From NCBI RefSeq assembly GCF_947179165.1, contig NC_077241.1:33289246-33353245 (forward strand): a DNA stretch of 64,000 bases, given 5' to 3'. The stretch is from Solanum dulcamara. Taxonomy: Eukaryota > Streptophyta > Magnoliopsida > Solanales > Solanaceae. Made by a program: the position numbers and the translations under genes. Positions 20,647 to 32,500 of this stretch are shown here, piece after piece. Every line of letters begins with the position of its first letter. Within the stretch, counting starts at the first letter, position 1. The notes beneath the pieces were generated by a model, which ran no database searches, had not been told where the DNA came from, and saw only the letters and a list, made by a program, of their open reading frames with translations.

Positions 20647-22623
20647 TACTCTAATATTATTATGTCAAGGAGGTAATAAGGCGAGGTGGATTATAGTTAA
20701 TCTAGAAAAGGTATATGAAGCTTACCCTTTCTTTTCTTTTGGCATGTCTTAGCCTTAAGTTATATATATACGAAATTTGGGAGTCATTCCATTCTTAAAG
20801 CATTGAGTAGGAGTCAAGACCCTTGTTCACTTTTGGATGTTAGAACTCCTGCAATAAGTGGAGTCCTCGCCTTTTAAGTCTTCTATAGAATGATAAGTAG
20901 TACATATAAGGCTTGCCTATTTCTCTCTTTGAAAGGGGCTTAAGATAAGGGAAATAATGTCTGATATGAGTTTAGAGATAATTCCATTTAGAGGTTCCAG
21001 ACGTAATTCGTGATCGTAGTCACCTCTTAACACTAAGGGTCCTAAAGTAGTTAGATTACTACTCCCGAGCCACCTATATGTTGAATAGTAAGTGGAAATA
21101 TAAGTTCCTATGCATAAGTTGTATCTCTGATTGCATAAGTTATGTGTCTGATTGCATAAATTGTGTCTTTGATTGCACAAACTGTATGGCATTAACTTGG
21201 TAAACGCCTGTGATTCCTGAGGCCACAATTGATGAAATCCCTAATAATATCTAAAGGGTACCTTAGAGAATTACTTCCCTGGTCTTCAAGTGACGGTTCA
21301 CTTGACTATTTCATTGAGTCTCAGGAGATGACCTAGTTTTATATAGTTTCTCACTACTCCACTCGTGCATACGGTAACCCTTCTTTCACCGAGTCCTATG
21401 ATAGGCCAGGAACGTTATCGTGCACAACTTTATTACTCCTTCACCGAGTCCTGGGCTGGATATGTATATGTATATATGAAGTATATGATAATGAAATACC
21501 GTATACAATGAAGTTGAAGCATACGATGACACTGTATGTGATGAAGTTATTCACCAAGTCACAGGCCGGATATATATATATATATATGATGATATGATGA
21601 AAATGTGGATTAAGCCGTACGTTCCTCGGCATTCTTTTAAATAATAGATTGGTCTGAATGTTCCTCTGTATATTTTACTATGTGGTAATGGCACCGAGTC
21701 CTTAAAGGGGTCGGGTGCGGTAGGTTATGTATACTACTCTTTCACCGAGTTTCTCACTAAAGGGCAGAATACTTACATAGGCATGCATATGAAAATATAG
21801 GGATACACTTGTGACCCCAAGCCCCATAGTGGACCAGATGTACAGAGATGACATATACGATAAGATTATGGCATATACGATGATATGATACCATATACGA
21901 TGAACTGATGAAATAATATACATGATGAGAGGGGATGATGATATGGTGATATGGTAATACGATGAAATAGTTATGATACTGGGTTCCTTAGCGAGTCGGG
22001 CACAACATATGATGATGTATATGACTATGTGTCCTAAGGTTCAGGTACAATAATTTGTTAATTGTTACACTTGTCCTTTGCACCCTTATTTCAGTTATAA
22101 TATCAACTATGATGTGTTATGTTTTACATACTCAGTACATATATCGTACTGACTTCCCTTTCATTGGGGGGGGGGCTATGTTTCATTCCTGTAGGTACAA
22201 ATACTTACTTTTGGAGATCCGCCAGCTTAGGACTCCCACACAGCTATGTCAGAAGTGCTCCACTATTCCGGAGCCTAGCTTTTATTGCTGATCGTATAAT
22301 GTATATAGTTGTTTATTCGAGGGGTACGGCGGGGCCCTATCCCACCATATGTCAGTGTAAATATTCTTAGAGGTCTGTAGACATATATAGGTGGGTTGTT
22401 TATGAGTTTGATTCAGTTGTGCCTATATGGCATATTATAAATGTTATTATGTTAAGGTAGCCTTGTCGGTCCTTGCATGACATGGTGCAAATGAAAGAGG
22501 CTATATGCAGATGAATTTGCTATCACCCTCTGGATTCTTATGTATAGTTCTTATAGTTGAGATTTATGTATACGGGGGTCCAGGTCGGACCCCATTCACG
22601 GCCTACGATTTTGCATCATGACA
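20647..22623 (+). repeat. A3 5' LTR remnant
   Basis: This is the 3' part of a family A LTR, colinear with the A3 3' LTR from about 28128 onward and ending CATGACA. The first 1.5 kb, including U3 and the TATA box, are missing. It contains ATTGCATAA-type 20-22-bp repeats at 21111-21190 and GTATACGATGATATG-type repeats near 21860-21910. Confidence 0.85.
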
Positions 22624-22627
22624 TAAG

Positions 22628-22640
22628 TGGTATCAAAGTA
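22628..22640 (+). other. A3 primer-binding site (decayed)
   Basis: TGGTATCAAAGTA matches the initiator-Met site with G-to-A and C-to-T changes at CA/TG-type positions. It lies four bases after the LTR end. Confidence 0.85.
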
Positions 22641-24115
22641 GTCCTTCCTCAGAATATCTGCAGACAGTGTTTAGTAAAGTCTTATTTATCAATGTGTTGT
22701 GCACCACATCTATAAATAGGAGGCTACAGGACATTTAAGATGTCACATTTCCTTCATATCTAAGATCATGCGATAGAGCCTAGCCATAGGACATGAAATT
22801 CCTTTTCCTAACCTTTTGTTTCAGCTGAAGAACGACATGGATAGAAGAAAATGACGGCTGATATTAGAAGCTACCCAGTATACAAGTAAGTAATGGTGTG
22901 AAGGACGCATGCTAAATAAGGTAAGAAGATTGAAATATGGTTGAAATGTAAAGTTGAAGATTGAAGGGAAAAGTAGATAGAAAAGTGTAACAGTGCAGTT
23001 CGAGTTGGACATACGAGGTAAGTCCATTATTTTATACTGTTTTTGATATTGGGATGCCTGTATAATGGTGATATGAATATATATATGTTGGCCCTATGAG
23101 GCATTGTTGGTATTTCCTGAGTGCAGATTTGGGATAGTAAGAAATATAAAGGAAACTCTATTGAATTATTTTTTGAAATAAAAAGAGAATGAGATATAAG
23201 GTTGTAGTATATCTTAAGAGATTGTATCCACAGTAACAATCAAATCCGACTAAACTAGTATTACAAATGACTTTGGGAAATAAGTAAATTATGGTATGGG
23301 TGGTAATTAGAAGGTCGATAGTGATATAGCGAGAAGAATGGTGATGGATATGAATGTCTTAAGACTGTCTGCGAGGTATTAAGGATGATAATGATGGGGA
23401 TGGATAAGGGGGTTATGTACGCTTGCTCCACTAGGTGCAACTAGTCCAGAGTTAAGAAATATTAACCTCCAAGATTGACCATGAGTAGAATATAGTGTGA
23501 ATATAATAAGGATCATCCTGGAAGTACATAGGGCCTAGTAACGAAGTAACTAAAGAATGTGATTGTGAGTAAGATTAGGAGTCAACATCGAGTACATAAT
23601 AAGAATGAAAGCGCATGAAGAAGAAAAGGGTATTGTGTATATGTACCTCCACCGTGGAAAATAGTAAGACCCCTTAAAGATGAGGGAGGTAGCTTTGCAA
23701 GACCATTTATGCATTGTGAGTCCATTAAGAGGAACAAGTGGTATTCACTGGGATGAAAATAGTGTTATAGCAAAGCTAGAAACACGTGTCATCAGAGTAT
23801 AAGTGCCCCCGAATGGAGAATCGAACACGATTATAAGCACTAGTGATGTACTGATTGGGATAAAGGAAATGCGGGTTCGACTAAGCTACTACATTAGTTA
23901 TAGGACTTGAGTACCAGTACTTGGACTAGATTGTGTACTATTTATCGAGAATTCTAAGCACCCCATGATTGTATTAAGGTTTCTTACATGGGAAACCTAA
24001 AGTATAGATGAGTTAACAAAAGGTTTAGACATGGTGCAGTATGTCAAATGTATTGGAACAGAATCATATGCGTATAAACAGTTGAAAATAAATAGAGGAT
24101 GACATGGTACTTCCT

Positions 24116-24127
24116 AAAGGGGGAAAG
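24116..24127 (+). promoter_or_regulatory. A3 internal polypurine tract candidate
   Basis: AAAGGGGGAAAG lies at the position matching 6350-6361 in A1, with small changes. Confidence 0.5.
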
Positions 24128-24960
24128 TAGATGAGAGAAATACACGTGTGAGATAAAATCAACTAATACTATCATATATTGATAGGAATGCTTAAATTTC
24201 AAGCGAGATCCCATACTGGCCCAATTTAGCAGGAGCTCGAGGCCAATAATAAATAGATAGGAGCTGCGGTATTTGAGACCGTACGAAGAATCATTGGTAG
24301 AACCCTAAGGGATGGGTGCCTACCACAAGGGGTGAATACGATAAGAGAGTAGGACTGAGCAAACTAAGGACCTTGTAAAGGGTAGTAGGGTCGTGTTTGG
24401 GTAAAGATTAAGATATGGCAACAACGTCATTGTCCGTTGATATGGTGACATACAAGTAGAGAAAGAATAAAAAATATCTTACAGTAGTAAATGAGGAGAC
24501 CAAGGAGTACATAAAGGAAGAAAAGAAAGGAGTAGGAGAAAATAGCGTTGGCACGAGCAAGTTCTAGTGTGAAGTCGATATGTAAAGCAAGATGGGCTGG
24601 AAAACGAAAAAATTATGTCTATCTTATACTGGTTGTATCAGAATAGTTATGCAACCTATGGATATGTATATATTGAGTATAGGGTCAAGTGAGAAGTACA
24701 TGAGAAAAGGATCTAGGATGTTTTGGATATGTTACAGAGAGATATCAAGATGGGTTAGACCAAACTACCAAGATGGAGTAAGTACTAAGGCAAACATAGG
24801 ACCTAGCCGTGGTTAAACCAATGATCTATCCCGATGTCGAGTGTAAGGCAGGGGAGGAGAGGGAAAAGCGAAGCATGACGACTAGCAAGAAGATGCTAAG
24901 GTAAATCTTGGGCTAGGTTGAGTTCCTTCGTACATTATTGCAAGGATTGCAATGGAACAT

Positions 24961-25070
24961 GACACGAGGACATCCCATGGGGGTCACCCACTCTAGTACT
25001 ACTCTCGCCCAAGCATGTTTAACTTTGAAATTCCAATGGGATCTGGTGTGTAGTGCTGCTATGATTGCAT
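24961..25070 (-). rRNA. 5S rRNA-derived segment in A3, antisense to the element
   Basis: Read on the reverse strand, this is nearly a full 5S sequence, from GCAATCAT to TCCTCGTGT. It includes CAGCACTA, AGATCCCAT, GCTTGGGCGAGAGTAGTACT and GTGGGTGACC. It keeps standard plant 5S bases at sites where A1, A4 and A5 share changes, it retains the 5S 3' end that they lack, and it sits elsewhere in the opposite orientation. This points to a separate capture. Several substitutions make it a pseudogene. Confidence 0.88.
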
Positions 25071-25479
25071 GTGATGGAAGAATATGAACTAGTGGCGAAG
25101 AAACAACACGAGATTATGTACCTTGAGTGTTATAAGTTACGTTAAGGGAATTATAAAAGGGGCTTAAGCAAAGCAAGCAGGATTAGCTGATTACTAATAG
25201 ATAGTGCACTTGTATGCCACAGTTCTTCAACATAATACTAGTTAATGATAGGCAAACCAAGGAAAGGCTATACAGGTCATTGTGTGAGGGGACTTTAGCA
25301 CAACTTGGTAGCCGACTCTAATGGGCATAAAGAAAAACCCAGAAAGGTGAGGGTACTAGTTGATGTCATCTAAAAAAGGAAAGAAGTAATATACGAGGTC
25401 GAAGATTCCACAACATGACCTTGGCTACAAGACTCACTTTGCACTCTTTGGACAGATAATTCTATATGGAATATTAACT

Positions 25480-26550
25480 GCAGATTAACAAGATCATCCC
25501 ATGTTTCTCCACTCAAAGACTACCTACTCAGTCGAGATGGTGTGAAATTATAGGTCAAGAGGGTGGTAGGACCTTACAAAGTTCCCATAGCTATTGTCCT
25601 AAAAAAAGGATCCCAAGTTATAGTTAACTACTGAAGATCAGTTTACGAAGAGATTGGGAAGACGTATAGGTCTTCATACACCATTTTACCATCAGACTGA
25701 TGGACAGACTAAGCTTACTAACTAAACATTAGATGATATGTTTTGGGCCTATACGGTTGACTTGAATAGTAGCTCGGACAATTGCCTACCACCTGTCAAA
25801 AGTACTTATGATGTTAACTATCATTCTAGTATCCAGATGACCCTGTATGAGACTTGGTATCACGGATAGTGTAGGTCGCAAATTGATTGGTCTGATGGTA
25901 TTAAAACACGACTAATATGCCCAGATGTGGTTCAATAAGCGGTATAGAAGGTGAAGCTTATTCGGGAGAGATTATTAACAACCCCAAGTCGATAGAAGTC
26001 ATATGTGGATAATCAACATCGATCTCTAGAGTTTCAAGTTATAATTAAGGACTCTCAAAAGTGTCATCCACAGAGAAAGTTATGAGATCCAGCAAGAGAG
26101 AGGACCTTAGTCCGAGATGCATTGGCTCTTATCAGACCCTCCGCTGAATAGGCAAGGTTACCTGTGAGTTAGACTTATAGGCGGATCTAGAAGTAGTACA
26201 TCTTGTCTTCCAAGTATCGATGCTTCGCAAGTATATTGGTCATCCATCCCGAGTATATTCCATAGAGGATATCCAGGTCACAGAGGAGTTATCCTACGAG
26301 AAGAAATCGGTCGCCATCCTAGATCGGAGGAGTAGGGGGTGGTGAGTTAAGGACATATCTTCCATCAAGGTGTTATGGCAAAATGAAAGTCGCAAAGAAA
26401 TGACCTGGGGAGCTGAAAGAGAAATGAAGCACAAGTATCCGAACTTATTCTTTACATCTATAGGTAATCCCAACCTTTGGAACTCTGATATTGATTGCTT
26501 GGTGAAAGTACGTGTTATTGGGATGAAATAGAGAAACTTCCTATATAGTC
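25480..26550 (+). pseudogene. A3 integrase and chromodomain relic
   Basis: Integrase core fragments in shifting frames include FLHSKTTYS near 25500, a GPYKVPIAIVL-like block near 25580, a TDGQ-like site near 25700, and YHSSIQM-/YETWYHG-like blocks near 25830-25870. A C-terminal domain follows (HLVFQVSMLRKYIGHPSRV near 26200). The chromodomain reads ELSYEKKSVAILDRR, KDISSIKVLWQNESRKEM, then REMKHKYPNLF near 26290-26450. There are multiple stops. Confidence 0.82.
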
Positions 26551-26601
26551 GGTATAAGATCTTGAGGAGAGTTTTCGTTCACATTCAAGGATGAATGTTC
26601 T

Positions 26602-26615
26602 AAAGGGGGGAAGGA
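26602..26615 (+). promoter_or_regulatory. A3 polypurine tract
   Basis: AAAGGGGGGAAGGA directly precedes the LTR start TGTTACACCTCG. Confidence 0.9.
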
Positions 26616-27018
26616 TGTTACACCTCGTACTTTTGTACCTTGGAAGGTTCTTAAGCTTCTTAAGTATCTTGAAAGGTTCTTAAGTTTTTGGAAGGATTTT
26701 TAAGTTTCTTAAAGCTACCTAAAGCTTCTCAAGCTTCTTAGAAGTTACCATGGGAGCCGTATATCCTATAACTCTATCAAACAACTCTAAGGAAGCTAGA
26801 ATGTGACACCTCATGATAGGGAAGGTTGGAAATAGTGTTGTAAGAATCTAGAAGAAGTTGGAGGCCAAATAATGAGTTGTAGGAATCAACTTGCTTATGT
26901 AAGCTACCAACTTTGAAATCTTACATACTTAAGATACTTTATTACATACCAAGCTTACATAGCAAGGATTACATAGGTTCCTAAAGTAAGATGAGATTAC
27001 AAACCCATGAGGGGAAAA

Positions 27019-27090
27019 GAGAGTGCCACGTGGAAGCATGAGAGAGTGCCACGTGTAATCATGAGAGAGTGCCATGTGGAAGCATCTAGA
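27019..27090 (+). repeat. 23-bp G-box repeat array in A3 U3, three units
   Basis: Units begin GAGAGTGCC at 27019, 27042 and 27065, at exactly 23-bp spacing. They carry CCACGTGG (27026), CCACGTGT (27049) and the decayed CCATGTGG (27072). The array lies upstream of the TATA region. Confidence 0.85.
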
Positions 27091-28961
27091 GCAAGGGTGG
27101 TGGGCCCCTACATTCCATGTAGAAGCCCAAGATTGGAGGGGGTGGTGTGTTGGCCCAATGAGGGCTTGAGACGTATCACCACTTAAGGGTTGACATGTGT
27201 CACCTCTTAAATTGGCCTATATTTATAGATATTTTATGATAAACCTTATCAATAAGTCATTATCTTCTAAGTTCAAGAGGTCTAGAGAAAGAAAGAAGAG
27301 GAGACAAATCTAGAACTAGAGAGAGAGTAGGTTCGGCCAAGGAGAAAAAAAAGGTAAGTCTCCAATTTCGTTCCGTAAATTAATTATCTAGGGTGAAACA
27401 CGATGTTATGAAGGTGTTAGTAATGAAGTTTTATGATTTGGACCAGTCCAAAACGTTATCAAACAACCACTAAGTTTTAGGCTCGCTAAGGGAACTTTCG
27501 AGGCAAGTTTCAATGAGTTTGACGAGTTTCGGGAAAGGTAAGGGTTTCTCTTTCAAATTTGAATTTATGATGTTGTTTTGAGTTATATTACATGTCTTAA
27601 ATAAGGTTGGAAGTGGAAAAATTTCATAAGGATGCTTGACGTTAGAAACAAAGTAAATTGGAGTCGTCATAGCTAAATCGAAGTCGCGTAGGATGTTGTG
27701 ATTGTGGGTCGCATTTGTATCTGGTGTGGTTGTGTGTTGTAGGGATGTAAAGGTTTCTAAAAAGGGTGTGGTTTCTTCTGGTTGCAGCAATACGGCCTCC
27801 TATTTATTATGGTTAAAGGTTTTATAAAATAAAGGTTAAAAACTCTATTTTGGTATCGTAGTTTTGAGCTAGTTGTCTAGAGTTGTATTGAGTAATGTTG
27901 AAGTGATTTATTTATATATATGCTGATAGTTGTTGTTTTTGGTATGGTTGTTGACATTTTGGCCTAGTGAAATCTTATGGATGTTGAATTTATAGGGGAG
28001 ATGCTGCCCGATATTTGGTAACTTTAGAACAAGTAACAAACTAGTCGAGGGTATTGGATAAGGAAATGATTCATATGGGTACTTGGTTGTAGAGTTGGAA
28101 ATCAGAAAGTGAAAGGTGATTAACCTTAGTATTACTCTTATATTATTAGGTAAAGGAGGTAACGAGGCGAGCTGGATTACAGTTAATCCACAAAAGATAT
28201 ATGAAGCTTACCCTTTCTTTTCTTTTGGCATGTCTTAGCCTTAAGTTATATATATAAGAAATTTGGGAGTCATTCCATTCCTAAAGCGTTGAGTAAGAGT
28301 CAAGAACCTTGTTCACTTCTGGATGTTAGAACTCCTACAATAAGTGAAGTCCTCGCCTTTCAAGTCTTCTGTAGGATGATAAGTAGTACATATAAGGCTT
28401 GCCTATTTCTCTCTTTGAAAGGGGCTTAAGGTAAGGGAAATGAAGTCTGATATGAGTTTAGAGATAATTCCATTTAGAGGTTTCGTATGTAATTCGTGAC
28501 TCATAGTCACCTCTGAATACTAAAGGTCCTAAAGTAGTTACATTACTACTCCCCAGCCACATATATTTTGAATGGTAAGTGGAAATATAAGCTCCTATTC
28601 TGAAAGGCTCTGATAGGATAAATGTCTCTGATTGCATAAGCTATGTGTCTAATTGCATAAATTGTGTCTTTGATTGCATAAACTGTGTGGCATTATCTTG
28701 GTACATGCCTGTGGTTCCTGAGGCCCTAATTGATGAAATCCCTATTAACATCTAAAGGGTACCTCAGAGAATTACTTACCTGGTCTTCAAGTGATGGTTC
28801 ACTTGACTGTTTCACTGAGTCTCAGGAGATGACCTAGTTGCATATGGTTTCTTACTACTCTACTCGTGCATACGGTAACCCTTCTTTCACTGAGTCCCAC
28901 GATGGGCTGGGAATTTTATCGTGCACAACTTTATTACTCTTTCACCGAGTCCTGGGCCGGC

Positions 28962-28966
28962 TATGA
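28962..28966. repeat. Target site duplication of A4, left (TATGA)
   Basis: TATGA precedes A4 and TATGT follows it (49773-49777), a 4/5 match. Joining the two flanks restores continuous A3 LTR sequence as seen at 21462-21490, which supports the insertion. Confidence 0.7.
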
Positions 28967-31900
28967 TGTCAAGACCCAACCCCATAGGCCGCAACTGGGG
29001 TCTGACCTGGACCCCCTTATGCGTATCTATCAGCTACCCTTAAGTTGAACCATGTGTGATGTATACCATACACGAACCCCAATGGGTCAAAAACCTTTTT
29101 TCATAAACCTGTAGACTCATTCACCTGTATTATAATAGGACAGGGCATGCGTGCCGACAAGGCTGCCATACCACAAAAACATTTGTAATACGTCGTATGA
29201 GCGCAACTGAAACAAACTTACAAATAACCCACATACACATGTCTACAGACCTCTAAGAGTAATAACTATATCATATGGCGGGACAGGGCCCCTGCCGTAC
29301 CCCTGAATAAACAAATATATACATCAATGATCAGCATCAATAGTAAGGCTCCAGGAGAGAAGATCACGTCCAACATAGCTGAATGGAAACTCTAAGCTAG
29401 CGGATCTCCAACAGAAACATCTGTACTTATGGGCATGAAATGCAGCCCCCCGAGAAAAGGGGGGTCAGTACGATATATATACTGAGTATGTAAAGCATAA
29501 CATATCATAACTGAGACTATAAATGAAATAAGGATGCAGGGGACAAGTATAACAATTAACAAATTACTGTACCAGCACCTTAGTACACGTAATCCTATAC
29601 ATCATCATATACTGTGCCCATCCCTCTAGTGAACTCAGTGTTATAATCATATTCTCATATTCACATATCATCGTATAATCATGCATTTTATTTCATCATA
29701 TCATCGTATATGGTATCATATCATCGTATACGGTATCATATCATCATATATGGTATCATATCCTCGTACACGGTATAATCTTATCACGCATGTCATCATA
29801 TTACACCCGGTTCACTGTGGGGCTCGTGGTCACAACGTATCACTCTAATCTCATATGCATGCCTACATAAAGTATCCGGCCTTTTAGTGAGGGACTCGAT
29901 GAGTGGAGTGGTATACGTCTATAGCATACCATCATAATATACATACGTACCCAGCCCTCTAAGGAGGGACTCGCTGTTCCTTCCTTATTTCGCCACATAT
30001 ACTATCACATTATAGCCAGCCAGGGACTCGGTGAATAATCGTATCGTCATAACATGTAACATATATCACACCTCACGTACGGCATCGTCTCCTCGTACGA
30101 CCTGGGACGCGGTGAAAGAAGTAGTAAAACTGTGCACAATAACGTTCCTAGCCCATCGTGGGATTCAAGGAAGGATGGGTTACAATATGCATGAGTAGAG
30201 TCATAAGAAACCATATTCAACTAAGTCATTGTTTGAGACTCGATGAAATAGTCAAGTGAACCGTCACCTGAAGACTAGAAAGGTACTTATCCGAAGTGCC
30301 CATTAGATGTCATTAAAGCTTACATCAGTTGGGGCTTCAGGAATCACAGACATGCATCAAGACAATGCCACGCAGTTTATGCAATCAGAAATATAGTTAT
30401 GCAATCAGAGACACAATTATGCAATCAGAGACACAGTTATGAAATTAGAGACATAGTTATGAAATCAGAGACACAATTATGAAATCAGATATATTGATCG
30501 TTTCAGAGCCTTCAAGATAAGGAGCTTATATCTCCACTTACTATTCACTATATAGAAGGCTCGAGAATAATAGTTTGGCTACTTTAAAACTCTAAATGGT
30601 CAGAAGTGACTACAAGTCACGAGTTACAATCAGAGTTCATAAATGGAATTACCTCTAAACCCATATCATATATCATTTCACTTAAAATTTAAGTCATTCT
30701 AAAGGAAAGAAGAGATAGGCTTTACATGTACTAGTTTTCATCACATAGAAGACTTAAAGGAAATGACTTAGTTATTGTAGGAGTTCTAATATCAAGCAGT
30801 AAATGAGAGTCTCGACTCATACTCAGGGCATTATGAATGGATTGAATCCCAAATATCATATACATATCATCTATAACTTACATCTAAGACATGCCAAAAG
30901 AAAAGAAGAATAGCTCTACATACTTATTCCAAAAACACGCCAAAAAAAAGCTTCACATACCTCGTATGGACTTCTATTAATCACGTCCACGTCGTTGTCC
31001 TCGAAACCTATTTAACATGGAAGTAATGCAAGTATTAACAACCTTGGACTTTTCAGCAACTTAGACTATCCACGAGTATGCATAACATTCATCCCTTCGC
31101 TCGCCTTCTCGACTACTTCCTTAACTAGTTAAGGCGTTAACGGAAATCAGACTGCACCTCCCCTATAATGTGCCCTATCCGAATTCCGAACCATGTCCTT
31201 AGCACCTGCATCCAACCAAAAATACAACCATCAGCCCATACATATACATATTACGAAAACATTACACAATATAAACCCCCAACAATTCACTCGAAACTAA
31301 GATACCAAAACTAGAGTTTTTAATCTTTCTTTTGCGAATCCTTTAATTGTAAAGCGGAGGGTCATGTGGCTGAAACTAGAAGATCTACCACCTCATTTAG
31401 AGAACTTTTATACCCTTCAACACGCCACAACACAACCAGCAGCAGCCCCCACGCGTACAACACCTTATTTCGACAACAATTTAACTATAGCGATTCCAAA
31501 TTCGTTTATTTCGAACGCCGACCTTTTCAAGCCTTTTCAACAACTTCCAGCAGCCCCTAAGGTGTGTAATACACCCTAATTTAGCATCATAAACTTCAAA
31601 TTATAGGGGAAGAACTTTCCTTTCCCGAAATTGGCTAGAACTCGCCGAAATCGCGCCTCGATTTTGTTTTTTTAACGTGTTGAATCGTCGTGGCAGCTTG
31701 CTGTCCATTTTTTTGGATGCAACAAACTCTAATTTTACTCTACTAATACTTCCATATCATCGTGGTATACTCTATATAATTAATTTATAGAACGAAATCG
31801 GGACTTATCTTATTTTTCTCCCAAGCCGTCGCAATTTTCTCCTTAGCCCTAGGGTTTGTTTTCTCTTATTTTTGGCTGAAATTTGAGGAACAAACTGAAG

Positions 31901-32486
31901 TATATGATTCATATACATACATATATGTGGATGTAGGGTGTGACATGTTTCATACCGAAGAGGTGACACATGTCCAGCCCCTATTGGGCCACCACATCTA
32001 CATGTTGAAGGAGGGGCTGCCACGTGGCAGTAGGGCCCACCTCCCCCAAGCAGGTGGGTCACCTACTTGACCCCAAGCAGGTGGGTCACCTTCTTTCTTA
32101 GGTGGTGCCACGTGTCACCCTCCCATTGGCTGCCCCGCACAATTTTGTTTTCCTCCTCGTGGATTCGTAATCTCGTTCGTAATCTCATCTCACTTTAAGA
32201 GCCTATAAAACCCTTGTTACGTAAGCTTAGTATGTAATCAAGTAACTCACTTATGTAAAGACTTCTAAATTAGTATTTTACGTAGATACGTCAAGTCCTA
32301 CGACTCGTTACTTGGCCTCCAACTCCTTCTGACTTCTCTTGACCCTATTTTCAACCTTCCTTCTCGCGAGGTATCACAATCTTCTTTCCTTAGAGTTGTT
32401 TGGTGTATGTGGACAATAAAGGTCTCATGGATACTTTCAAGAAGATTAGGGACATGTTTCAAAGTTCAAAAATGCGGGGTATAACA
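28967..32486 (-). repeat. A4 3' LTR
   Basis: The LTR is 3520 bp. On the window strand it reads TGTCAAGACCC to GGTATAACA. It contains a 20-bp repeat array (30377-30496) and GTATACG-type repeats near 29690-29775. Of the two donor-like sites, the TATA-proximal one has decayed (ACTTATCTT near 31803). The CCACGTGG palindrome is kept near 32020. The 64- and 71-codon ORFs at 31364-31579 are LTR by-products. Confidence 0.9.
30377..30496 (-). repeat. 20-bp repeat array in A4 3' LTR, six units
   Basis: Units of exactly 20 bp, read on the window strand as TTATGCAATCAGAGACACAA with variants, step at 30381, 30401, 30421, 30441, 30461 and 30481. Confidence 0.88.
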
Positions 32487-32500
32487 TCCTTCCCCCCTTT
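32487..32500 (-). promoter_or_regulatory. A4 polypurine tract
   Basis: The window strand reads TCCTTCCCCCCTTT, the complement of AAAGGGGGGAAGGA. It abuts the 3' LTR. Confidence 0.9.

Larger units (their letters stand above)
22641..25479 (+). other. A3 non-coding internal core
   Basis: No gag, protease or RT is recognisable. It contains a strong acceptor-like site (polypyrimidine run then TTTCAG, ending 22824), an AGGTAAGT site at 23016-23023, the conserved word block at 23085-23110, an internal purine tract at 24116-24127 and the antisense 5S-derived segment. The 74-codon ORF at 24592-24816 has no motif. Confidence 0.65.
20647..28966 (+). mobile_element. Element A3, left part (family A, split by A4)
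   Basis: A3 is a + strand element with a truncated 5' LTR (20647-22623), a decayed primer site, a 4.0-kb internal region without gag or RT, a polypurine tract and a 3' LTR that starts at 26616. A4 breaks it at 28966 and it resumes at 49773-50944. It lacks a 5S segment at the site used in A1, A4 and A5, but has an antisense 5S-derived segment about 750-850 bp further downstream. Confidence 0.85.
26616..28966 (+). repeat. A3 3' LTR, left piece
   Basis: The first 2.35 kb of the A3 3' LTR, which is cut at GGGCCGGCTATGA by A4. It holds a CTTAAG-rich short repeat tract (26631-26750), a 23-bp G-box repeat array (27019-27090), a TATA region near 27219-27228, a donor-like AGGTAAGT at 27352 and four ATTGCATAA-type repeats near 28620-28690. 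The reverse-strand 106-codon ORF at 27470-27790 is an LTR by-product. Confidence 0.88.

Noticed and set aside
25090..25130. Second 5S copy start (CAACACGAG near 25105) next to the A3 5S segment
   Set aside because: Only nine bases match, which is too short to separate from chance.
27470..27790. 106-codon reverse-strand ORF in the A3 LTR
   Set aside because: It is LTR sequence with no domain, and the corresponding region in other family A LTRs is shorter or broken.
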